From: DRYS01 sp964491605 | GTDB taxonomy: Archaea; Thermoproteota; CALKCG01; B24; DRYS01 | Direction: 5' to 3' | NCBI GenBank assembly: GCA_964491605.1 | Contig: CAZBGY010000001.1 | Location: 1-64,000, forward strand | Length of the DNA: 64,000 bases | Shown: positions 1 to 7,335 of the stretch, piece after piece | Position numbering within the stretch: position 1 is the first letter of the stretch | How the letters are laid out: each line of letters opens with the position of its first letter | The notes under the pieces: generated by a model | Told to the model about the DNA's origin: nothing | Database searches by the model: none | What the model saw: the letters and a program-made list of their open reading frames with translations, nothing else | Made by a program: the position numbers and the translations under genes

Positions 1-158
1 AATATAGTCAGGTTTTCTGACAGGAAGGCGATCACCGCTATCATTTATAATCATATCCTTCGTTATTGCTTTATCTCCTACAATCATTTTTCCATCCATC
101 CGCTTCTCTGAAGTTTAGGCTCGATCAGTTTTGCCCTAGTATCAGCTTCGTTCAGCAT
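1..158 (-). pseudogene. hsdR: Type I restriction enzyme HsdR, N-terminal fragment, frameshifted
   Basis: The minus strand from an ATG at 158 reads a start typical of type I restriction HsdR subunits (MLNEADTRAKLIEPKL..SGW) and stops at a TGA at 84-86. One base out of frame the match continues to the window edge (..ITKD..IIND..RKPDYI), the usual HsdR continuation before the nuclease domain. Adding one A to the A5 run at 87-91 restores a single frame. HsdR is the translocase and nuclease subunit of type I restriction-modification; only its extreme N-terminus is in view. It starts 3 bp after the stop of the winged-helix gene, so the two were probably one operon. Whether the frameshift is real decay or a consensus error cannot be told here. 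Confidence 0.6.
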
Positions 159-160
159 AT

Positions 161-370
161 TTACACCTCTTTTTCTTTGACATCGAAATACATCTTAGCA
201 GGTCCTATCCTCTTCGACTTAACATAACCTTGATTCTCTAGAGCCTTAAGATAACCAGCCAGAAAAGTTCTGTTTACACCTAGCTTCTTAGCCAACTCCT
301 TTACAGGCTGTCCAGGATCGTTCTCCAGCAATTTAATTATCTTCGCGGTTAAACCTTTGAGCTCCTTCAT
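161..370 (-). CDS. Small winged-helix DNA-binding protein
   Basis: A 69-residue protein that is almost entirely a winged helix-turn-helix: helix LTAKIIKLLEND, a turn and second helix (VKELAKKLGV), a recognition helix (NRTFLAGYLKALENQG) and a basic wing (YVKSKRIGPAKMYF). It is the size of archaeal MarR/ArsR-like one-domain regulators. It lies immediately upstream of the hsdR fragment on the same strand and may regulate it. Its own promoter region contains a perfect palindrome overlapping a TATA-like sequence at 407-420, a plausible site for self-repression (inference). It is the only undamaged gene in the first 2.7 kb. Confidence 0.7.
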   Translation of the reverse strand: MKELKGLTAKIIKLLENDPGQPVKELAKKLGVNRTFLAGYLKALENQGYVKSKRIGPAKMYFDVKEKEV

Positions 371-406
371 AATGTCTTCGCCATTATTAATTTTAATTTA
401 AATGTT

Positions 407-420
407 AGATTTATAAATCT
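407..420. promoter_or_regulatory. Palindromic TATA-like element upstream of the winged-helix gene
   Basis: AGATTTATAAATCT is a perfect 14-bp palindrome 37 bp before the start of the winged-helix gene. It contains a TATA-like core readable on both strands, so it could be a TATA box, an operator for the neighbouring regulator, or both. Confidence 0.4.
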
Positions 421-603
421 TCACTAGTGTAAGCTCCTGTGTTTGCACAGAAGTAAATATGTCAAGAAGAAAAATTGAATTTAGAGAGGATGACGAATGT
501 CCCTGTTAAAGAGTATTGTTGACAGCTACATGCACAAGGTTTCTGGGCTAGAGCATTGTGAAAGATGCCTTGAACAGAGAGGTGGGGAGGAAGCGTTGTC
601 CTA

Positions 604-1185
604 ATGGTTGTGGATGCAGCTTTCACATCAATAGGCCTGAACTATTTCACAGCAGTTGTTCCGAAAGTTGAGGAATTTAACAGGGAATTTGTTGAAACTG
701 GAGAGATAAGGAATCTGAAAGAACTTGCTAAAGCAGATATGAACGAGTTGAGAAAAGTATGAAGAAATAAGCGTTCTTGGAGCATCACAAAAGACATAGC
801 CTCTTATTTGTCAACTCTAAATGAAGACGATAGGTCAGCTCTGAGAACCTGGGCAAGAAATGCCAATCTTCAAAAAATGGAGAGAAGATCCTATTGGAAG
901 AATAAGGGGGTTGGACTGATCACCTTTCAATATTTGCGAATAATGGGAGGGATGGATACTGTTATGCCTGATAAAATCGTTAAAAGGGTGATAAACGAGA
1001 TTTTGGTTAAAGCTGGATTAGAACCAGTGAATGATAATATAGAGTTCATTAAAAGGGCAAAAGAAGTTGCCTTAAGTTGTGGATATAGGCCTATAGAGCT
1101 TTGCTGGATGGCGTGGCTTATACAGCCTGAAGGAAAGATGATGAGGATGGAGAAATATTTAAAAACCCTTCCAAAAATTATATAA
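604..1185 (+). pseudogene. HhH-GPD-like DNA glycosylase relative, interrupted by a stop
   Basis: One frame runs from ATG 604 to 1185 with a single TGA at 760-762. Upstream of it reads a helical segment (MVVDAAFTSIGLNYF..) and downstream a 125-residue segment with GVGLITFQYLRIMGG, DTVMPDKIVKRV and a C-terminal PIELCWMAWL. These resemble the helix-hairpin-helix, Pro-Asp and final helices of HhH-GPD base-excision proteins, although the usual catalytic Lys is not evident. A possible earlier exon-like stretch (497-603, reading MSLLKSIVDSYMHKV) is in a different frame, suggesting a further frameshift. I read this as a decayed gene; the family assignment is tentative. Confidence 0.45.
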
Positions 1186-1188
1186 AGC
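1174..1188 (+). promoter_or_regulatory. TATA box of the HEPN-like gene
   Basis: The sequence AAAAATTATATAAAG is centred about 22-25 bp before the ATG at 1204, the spacing of a leaderless archaeal transcript. This supports 1204 as the true start of the following broken gene. Confidence 0.45.
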
Positions 1189-1203
1189 AACTTGGTAATA
1201 GTA

Positions 1204-2474
1204 ATGGTAAATGAAAATGAAGAAAAATATTCAGAGACGCTATAGAGTCCATAATAAGATTTCTCAAAGAACGATCTGAATCAAAAAACTATTATTATTT
1301 AGCTCCTCAAATTGATCTAGCTAAACATACATGGAGTTTAAGATTAAAAGTTAAGACTGTTTATCCACGTATAATAGGGTTTTTTGAGGAAATCAAAGAA
1401 TTAGAACCTGTAAAAAAGTGTCTTAAATTAATGTTGGAGAAAGAGTTCCCTAAACATCTTGAAATGAGAATTACAGATGAGAAGGGGAAGCCTGTTGAAA
1501 ATCCTGATTATAAACCATTTTTGATAACTGAAATATTAGGTGCTTTAGTGAATAGGTATCTTGAATACCATGGTTTTGAGTTTGTAGGGGAGAAATTTAA
1601 GAAATTATATGATGAGATGACCGAATACGTGTATTCTAAAACTAGGAAGCTTATTGTTGTATCACCACTACAAAATTTCGAGCTAAAAGATGTAAATGAG
1701 ATTTTGATTAGTAATTACAGAGTGCGAGAGCTTACTGATTGGGAAATGCAGGAATTTATCAGTCATGGGTATTCGTTTGGAAATGTATTCGGATTTGGAT
1801 CAGACTTTGGAATTATAAAAGAAAAATATTGTGTTGAAACTGTTGTTAATACTCCAAAACGTCACACTCCACCTCTCAATCAATATATAGAAGATTTCAT
1901 AACGGTGCTAAGACTTTTTAAACACGGAAATGTTGAGCATGAGTTTATATTACACTATCCGAAGGTCTGGAAGACTTTTTGGGGAATGTCGGGCGCATCA
2001 GAAGATAGAGGAAGTATCCTAGCGCCTCAATATGTCTTAACTAAGGAGGATGAGAATTCCTTAACTTTACTTATGAAGCAATATTTGGAATTAAAATACA
2101 AGTTTCCAAATCCAATAAAATTTGCGATAAGGTGGTTCAACAAGTCTTACAGAGAAACTAATCCAATGGATAGATTGTTAGATTTAGCGATAGCACTTGA
2201 AGTGCTGTTTGGTGCAGGTGATAGGCTTGACTTATGCATACCTTGCTTTATAGGTTCCAATAAAGAGGAAAGAAAAGAGCTTAACAGAAATATTAAAAAA
2301 TTACGTGAAATAAGAAGCTCAATTGTACATGGTGGTTTCTATAAAGTAGAACAGGAGTATGTTGAGACTATTGAAAATATCTTCAGGTGCTGCGTGTTAA
2401 AAATCATGAATTTACTACCTAGATTAACATACGAAAATATTATGAAGAGTATTAGAGAGAAGTTATTAGAATAA
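1204..2474 (+). pseudogene. ApeA-like HEPN-domain protein with one frameshift
   Basis: The intact part (1431-2474, 347 residues) ends in a HEPN-type domain: ETNPMDRLLDLAIALEVLFG, then KLREIRSSIVHGG, where R-S-S-I-V-H fits the Rx4-6H motif of HEPN RNases (about residues 295-300). The long, mostly helical N-terminal part resembles ApeA-like defence proteins. In-frame coding continues upstream of 1431 back to about 1230 (..SIIRFLKERSES.., ..LAKHTWSLRL..), while the ATG at 1204 opens a different frame (MVNENEEKYS). One extra A in the A5 run at 1223-1227 joins them into 423 residues. The protein is probably an antiviral RNase that has been disabled, or is intact with a sequencing error. Confidence 0.6.
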
Positions 2475-2495
2475 TTAAAAACTTCTTATGCATAC

Positions 2496-2754
2496 ATGCC
2501 AAACGGAGAAGAAATACGAGAACTCCTCCTTGAAATATTCGATGAAAATGAACACTTAGAGTTCTAGCAGAGCTACCTGGCGTAGAAGAAAAACATTCAA
2601 GTTAACATAAGTGAAAACAAGATCGCGATACTTGCAACCGACAAAAATCGAAGATGTCAAGGAGAAACAATACTCCCAACCAACGTAGAAATAATGCCTC
2701 AACAAAAAAACCTATGCCAACGGAGTTCTCAAGATAAAGCTAAAGAAAAAGTGA
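2496..2754 (+). pseudogene. hsp20: Hsp20/alpha-crystallin small heat-shock protein remnant
   Basis: Pieces of an archaeal Hsp20 appear in order but in three frames: LLLEIFDENEHL from 2496; VLAELPGVEE after about 2565; NIQVNISENKIAILATD about 2597-2650; then TYANGVLKIKLKKK and a TGA at 2752-2754. AELPG, the beta-strand register and the NGVL-x-I motif are hallmarks of the alpha-crystallin domain. At least three single-base indels, two of them in A runs, are needed to restore the chain. Hsp20 is an ATP-independent chaperone; this copy cannot be expressed as read. Confidence 0.65.
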
Positions 2755-3435
2755 AACTTATGCCTTAAACTCTTTTCTATACCACACTATTAAAGAGCAT
2801 TATCTCATCTATGGATATGAAGGCGTACTGCACCAATTTACTGATAAAATTATGCGGAAATCCCACCCCCCGCACCAATTCACTGATGATTATAAACCTC
2901 TGTATTTTTGATGGTATGTAGCTAGGTTAATGTAGGTGAGCGAGATTATTTAAGGATCAAACCATCCATATCCCCTCCCCTTTACTTAGGAAAGGTTACC
3001 GGAATACGGTATTCATAGTTTCGCTTCCTCTAAGCCTTCTATACCCAAATCAGGATTTGTAGATCCGCTACTTAATCTAGAGAACTATCCATCCAATCAT
3101 CTGCTTCTACATATCTAGAAGGTTGCCATTTTGAAACAGAATCTATTTCAGACCTTGATCTCTATTCTATTCCTCCACACTTTAATCCATAGAGTTTCCG
3201 TGATATACTGTAAGCTTTATTCTTATCTTATCTAAAGTTTTTTAGCTTTCTCATCTAGAGTTATCGGTTTAGGGGTATCATCTAAAAGGGTAATCATACC
3301 GTGAGGTAGGTATGGAACGGGTATGAAGATCCATATCAATATGGAGCTCGGAGAATTTAAGAGCGGTTAGGAAGAATTACCGGTTTAAGTGGTGGGTTTC
3401 AGTGCGTTCAGGATCGAAGCTTCATAATAGAGGGT
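2755..3435. other. Gene-free stretch between the Hsp20 remnant and tRNA-Lys
   Basis: No convincing reading frame or RNA gene is visible on either strand. It contains an imperfect direct repeat at 2830-2887 and otherwise looks like decayed spacer between the accessory island and the tRNA. Confidence 0.5.
2830..2887 (+). repeat. 16-bp imperfect direct repeat, two copies
   Basis: GCACCAATTTACTGAT (2830-2845) recurs as GCACCAATTCACTGAT (2872-2887), one mismatch, 42 bp start to start. There are only two copies, so this is not a CRISPR array; it could be a small tandem duplication scar. Confidence 0.5.
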
Positions 3436-3700
3436 TGGCGGGCCCGACGGGATTCGAACCCGTGACCACCGGGTTACTTCAGTAGGGAGGACGCAAGCCT
3501 AATTCATTTCATCTAAAGGATTCTCCCGATCCTAGATCAAAAATCCTTCTAACCCTACTCTTGTAGCATCCGCTACTGTTACTCCCATTCTCTTCAGCCC
3601 GGTATGTAGGCGAACCGACTGTTTTCGATACGCTATTCAATCTGAGAGCACCTCCCTACTTTAAAAGCCCGGCACTCTATCCTGGCTGAGCTACGGGCCC
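3436..3700 (-). tRNA. tRNA-Lys(TTT) with intron, CCA encoded
   Basis: The minus-strand exons 3700-3662 and 3474-3436 assemble a 78-nt tRNA. The acceptor stem is GGGCCCG/CGGGCCC with discriminator G, the anticodon stem is CCGGG/CCCGG with loop CTTTTAA (anticodon TTT), the T arm is ACGGG-TTCGAAT-CCCGT, and CCA is encoded. A 187-nt intron sits at the canonical position between nucleotides 37 and 38. The gene lies between the accessory stretch on its 3' side and ordinary chromosome on its 5' side, which fits a tRNA integration site. Confidence 0.93.
3475..3661 (-). other. 187-nt archaeal tRNA intron with bulge-helix-bulge
   Basis: Both splice sites read TA^A within 3-nt bulges. The central 4-bp helix pairs exon CTTT (32-35) with intron GAAG, and the outer intron helix pairs AGTAGGGAGG with CCTCCCTACT (10 bp). 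This is a complete canonical bulge-helix-bulge for the splicing endonuclease. The intron is long for an archaeal tRNA and contains further hairpins, for example GTAGC-GGAT-GCTAC. It has no open reading frame of note. Confidence 0.88.
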
Positions 3701-3758
3701 TCTTTTCTAAGCTCTATATTTCTCAACTTATAGTTTCTCTTTAACTTTTCCCTTCTCC

Positions 3759-3774
3759 CTACAATCTATTGTAG
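3759..3774. terminator. Small inverted repeat downstream of the Gfo/Idh gene
   Basis: CTACAAT-CT-ATTGTAG forms a 7-bp stem 20 bp beyond the stop of the minus-strand oxidoreductase gene and about 60 bp before the tRNA-Lys 5' end. It may be a terminator or processing hairpin; the 2-nt loop is tight. Confidence 0.3.
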
Positions 3775-3793
3775 GGTTAAGCTTTACTATGAC

Positions 3794-5056
3794 CTACTTC
3801 TCCTCCACTATGGATCTAGGCTTCCACTCTCCTTTCGCTACTTGTGGTCTATAGCCTTTCAGTCTCTCCGGGTTGAATCTTATCCGCTTCCCTTCCTCGG
3901 CTGATAGATATGCAGCCATCATTAGTCGTACTACTAGTAGTCCATCGTTCCAATCCTCCCTCGGCTTCTCCCTCTTTAGGAAGCATTCAACCATATGTCT
4001 ATCTTCATCCTGGTATCCGTATGTTATAGCTTCATTCGGTATGATAGGCATAAGTCCCTGTTCAGCTGCTTGCTTCTCTACGAACTCTTCTGTTGGAGGT
4101 ATCTTAACATTCCTACTGAAGAATACGTTAAGCTCTTGTTGAAGACTATTAATCGTTATAGAGTATTCTGGTCCTAGGACTTCGAACGTAAGCCTTAAAC
4201 CTGGACCTATAAAGCTCCAAGAGGTTCTGGCTTCTGCTAAGGCTAATTCTCCATCTTCATCCTCATATACTACTGTGGTTAACGCGTAATCCTCCGCCGG
4301 TGTAACGCTGTAATCCACGTTATATCTACTTCTGAGGGTAGATAGGTATGGATCCTTACCCCATTTAAGTGATGCTACCATCGATTGTACGGTTATAGGC
4401 TTCAAAGAATCCTTCGGTTTCTCGGGATCTATCAGTAGGTAGCGGTTAGCTTCTAAACTATGGCATGTCATATCTAAGAGTACGCCTCCACCTGAAAGTA
4501 TGGGATTCCAAAACCATGCAGAGTGTGGTCCTCCATGCTCTTCAGCTGCTCTAGATAAGTATGGTCTACCGGTATATTTAGCTCCATACCTCCATATAGC
4601 CTCCTTCCCTCTAACTACTGCAGGTGCGAATACCTGATTCTCAAGGTATCCATGTATTAGCCCAGCTTTCTCCACTAAGCGTACCATCTCTTCAGCTTCA
4701 TCAGCATTCCTAGCTAGAGGCTTCTCACAGCATACACCTATAAGATCGGTTTTACCCTGGGATGACTCCTCAGCTATAACTTTAACGACATCTAACCTAG
4801 CGAAGTTAGGATTTAATATCCATACAGCGTTCACGGATCGATCTGAAAGCATATCTCTAAGATCTGTGTATACCTTAGGCTTACCTATACCAAGCTCTTC
4901 TACGTATCCAGCTAATCTCCTAGCACTCCCCTCCCTAACATTATATATAGCCGCTATCTCAGCGTTCCTAACACCCGTCATAGCGAGTGCATGAAATTTA
5001 GCTACGAAGCCTGAACCTATGAAGCCTACACCTAGCTTATCCAAGATGGAGTGCAC
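3794..5056 (-). CDS. Gfo/Idh/MocA-family oxidoreductase
   Basis: A 420-residue NAD(P)-dependent dehydrogenase of the glucose-fructose oxidoreductase/inositol dehydrogenase family. The N-terminal Rossmann fold starts GVGFIGSGFVAKFHA (residues 9-23), and the family EKP motif is present (CCEKPLARNADEA, about residue 110), as is the C-terminal domain with GGVLLDMTCHS. The substrate is probably a sugar, cyclitol or sugar derivative but cannot be named. It is divergent from a ThuA-like gene 90 bp away; Gfo/Idh and ThuA proteins are often neighbours in carbohydrate gene clusters, and KduI/ThuA-like sugar oxidation is a plausible role (inference). Confidence 0.9.
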   Translation of the reverse strand: MHSILDKLGVGFIGSGFVAKFHALAMTGVRNAEIAAIYNVREGSARRLAGYVEELGIGKPKVYTDLRDMLSDRSVNAVWILNPNFARLDVVKVIAEESSQGKTDLIGVCCEKPLARNADEAEEMVRLVEKAGLIHGYLENQVFAPAVVRGKEAIWRYGAKYTGRPYLSRAAEEHGGPHSAWFWNPILSGGGVLLDMTCHSLEANRYLLIDPEKPKDSLKPITVQSMVASLKWGKDPYLSTLRSRYNVDYSVTPAEDYALTTVVYEDEDGELALAEARTSWSFIGPGLRLTFEVLGPEYSITINSLQQELNVFFSRNVKIPPTEEFVEKQAAEQGLMPIIPNEAITYGYQDEDRHMVECFLKREKPREDWNDGLLVVRLMMAAYLSAEEGKRIRFNPERLKGYRPQVAKGEWKPRSIVEEK

Positions 5057-5145
5057 CTCACTATACTACGTTCAGCAGTATGCTTAAAAATGTTTGAAGG
5101 GAAGTCTTATGTCTCCTTACAGCGGCTAGTATAATTGAGACTGAT

Positions 5146-5829
5146 ATGAAGCCCCTCATACTAGTATTAACACACTCAGCCGGGTTCAGACATAGCTATT
5201 TATCGACCGCCGTAGAGATTTTAACGAGAATGGGGGAGCGTACAGGTTTATTCGATGTATACGCTACAGAGGATTGTAGCGAGCTCTCTGAGGATAAGCT
5301 TAAAGAGTTCGATTGCTTCCTATTCCTTACGACAGGCGAGATCCCCCTCCATGATTCTTCGAAGAAAGCTCTCGTAGAACTTGTGAGAAGTGGTAGAGGT
5401 TTCGTAGGCGTGCATAACGCTGCAGATACGCTCTACAGCTTCAAAGATTATGGTAGTATGCTTGGAGGATACTTCCACTCACATCCATGGACTCAGGAGG
5501 TATACGTAATCGTAGAGGATAAGGATCATCCATCAACTAGGCATCTACCATCGAGATTCAGCATATTCGAGGAGGTATATACGTTCAGGGAATGGGATCC
5601 TAACCGCACTCATACGCTTATAAGGCTTGATAACTCATCTGTAGATATAAGTAGGGGTACTAGGCGCGATAACTATTACGCTTTGGCATGGTGCCATACA
5701 TATGGATCCGGACGGGTATTCTATACAGGATTCGGGCATTTCACTAAGCTATGGCGTGAGGAATGGTTTCAAAGGCATCTACTAGGAGGGATACTATGGA
5801 GTATGCATCTAGAGGATCGGTTAACGTAA
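5146..5829 (+). CDS. ThuA-like (trehalose-utilisation family) protein
   Basis: A 227-residue class I glutamine-amidotransferase-like alpha/beta protein of the ThuA family: an N-terminal strand (LILVLTHSAGFRHSYL), a DCFLFLTTGEIP strand, GRGFVGVHNAADTL and GGYFHSHPW in the middle, and a conserved GSGRVFYTGFGH near the C-terminus. ThuA proteins are linked to oxidation of disaccharides to 3-keto sugars and usually lie beside Gfo/Idh dehydrogenases, as here. No signal peptide is visible, so it is probably cytoplasmic. It is followed 71 bp later by the ADP-ribosylglycohydrolase-family gene on the same strand. Confidence 0.88.
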   Translation: MKPLILVLTHSAGFRHSYLSTAVEILTRMGERTGLFDVYATEDCSELSEDKLKEFDCFLFLTTGEIPLHDSSKKALVELVRSGRGFVGVHNAADTLYSFKDYGSMLGGYFHSHPWTQEVYVIVEDKDHPSTRHLPSRFSIFEEVYTFREWDPNRTHTLIRLDNSSVDISRGTRRDNYYALAWCHTYGSGRVFYTGFGHFTKLWREEWFQRHLLGGILWSMHLEDRLT

Positions 5830-5900
5830 ACCCAAGCTTCGTAGAGTCTACGGCTTGGTTAAGCTTATAAGTTGGATGTACGTGATGGATAAGTGAAATC

Positions 5901-7223
5901 ATGAAGCCTTTACACACTCTGATGGATATAGATGAACTCAGAATATTGTTGAGATACGAGATTCTAGAAAGATTTGAGGAAGGATTTGCTATAGATGTAG
6001 AGGAGTATACAGGTAGAGTATCTAGAGCTAACTCTGTAGATGAACTTATGGCTATATACTCCGAGCTTGAATTATGTAGACATAGGAATACGTACAGCTT
6101 TATCGAGCCCTCGGATTGGCTTAGCATACAGAGGGAGCGTCCTGGAATTTTCGATGAATATCCCGTCGAGAGGAAATCTATCCCAGATAAGATTTTAGGC
6201 GGATGGTTGGGTAGATGTGTAGGATGCATGCTCGGTAAACCCGTCGAAGGGTGGACGCATAGCCAGATTAGGAATGCTCTATCAAAGATAGGGGAGTACC
6301 CTCTAAAGAAGCCCTACATACCGTTTGAAGCCTTCGCAGAAGTCGATGAAAGGAAGCGTCGCAGTGTCTTAAAGCTAACCAGAGGGAATATAACTATGGC
6401 TGAGAGAGATGACGATCTTGATTACACTATACTAAACCTCTTAGTCTACGAAAATTACGGATCGAGTTTTGATACTGCGGATATAGGTGAGATGTGGCTT
6501 CTACATCTGCCATATAAATCGGTGTATACTGCTGAGAGGGCTGCTTACAGGAACCTCGTCATAGGGTTGAAGCCTCCGAATACCGCTACCTACCTTAACC
6601 CCTACCGTGAATGGATTGGAGCTCAGATAAGAGCTGATCTCTGGGGCTATATATCTCCAGGTAAACCTGAGCAAGCTTTAAGCTACGCTTTCAGGGATGC
6701 CTCTCTCTCGCATACTAAGAACGGTATATATGGCGAGCTTTACGTAGCATCTCTCATATCGCTAGCATTCCATTATACAGATCCATCTGATCTCATCCTT
6801 GAAGGATTGAAAAGTATTCCGTCTAAGAGTAGGTTATCTGAAGCTGTAAGATTTGTTCTAGATCTATACCGTAAGGGATTATCATGGCTTGAAGCTCTAG
6901 ATCAAATTCTAATACGTTATAGCGGCTACCATCCTGTCCATACATTGAATAACGCGGCTATAGTTACAGCCTCCCTACTCTGGGGTGAAGGCGACTTTAC
7001 CAGGACTTTATACTACGCTATGCTATCAGGTTTAGATACCGATTGTAACTGTGCTACCGTAGGATCAATACTTGGCGTCATATTAGGTGGGGAGAATATA
7101 CCTAGAGAGTGGATCCAACCTTTAAACGATAGGGTAGCATCCGCCGTTTCAGGTATAGGCGTTACGAGTATATCCGGATTAGCGGAGAGAATTTCGAAGC
7201 TTATCATGGTTCCTCATAAATGA
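5901..7223 (+). CDS. ADP-ribosylglycohydrolase-family protein
   Basis: A 440-residue all-helical protein of the DraG/ARH fold. The two metal-binding signatures are visible: RDDDLDYT (about residues 174-181) and DTDCNCATVGSILGVILGG (about residues 380-398). An extra segment of roughly 95 residues precedes the domain start at GGWLGRCVGCMLGKPVEG. The family removes ADP-ribose from proteins or splits related N- and O-glycosides. Beside ThuA and Gfo/Idh genes, such proteins may act on nucleosides or ribosides, so the substrate is open. The next gene, RuBisCO, converges on it. Confidence 0.87.
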   Translation: MKPLHTLMDIDELRILLRYEILERFEEGFAIDVEEYTGRVSRANSVDELMAIYSELELCRHRNTYSFIEPSDWLSIQRERPGIFDEYPVERKSIPDKILGGWLGRCVGCMLGKPVEGWTHSQIRNALSKIGEYPLKKPYIPFEAFAEVDERKRRSVLKLTRGNITMAERDDDLDYTILNLLVYENYGSSFDTADIGEMWLLHLPYKSVYTAERAAYRNLVIGLKPPNTATYLNPYREWIGAQIRADLWGYISPGKPEQALSYAFRDASLSHTKNGIYGELYVASLISLAFHYTDPSDLILEGLKSIPSKSRLSEAVRFVLDLYRKGLSWLEALDQILIRYSGYHPVHTLNNAAIVTASLLWGEGDFTRTLYYAMLSGLDTDCNCATVGSILGVILGGENIPREWIQPLNDRVASAVSGIGVTSISGLAERISKLIMVPHK

Positions 7224-7335
7224 TCAGCATTCGGCAAATTCTTCATAGATATCCTCGGCTGTCCCCAGGATGCTTCATCATCAATAAATAGGAGTTCTCC
7301 GAAGTTTAAGATTAAGTTTACCGTTAGTTTCCTCT

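Noticed and set aside
2830..2887. Possible CRISPR repeat pair
   Set aside because: Only two 16-bp copies with a mismatch and no further units or spacers.
3475..3661. Homing endonuclease in the tRNA intron
   Set aside because: The intron is only 187 nt and has no open frame with LAGLIDADG-like residues.
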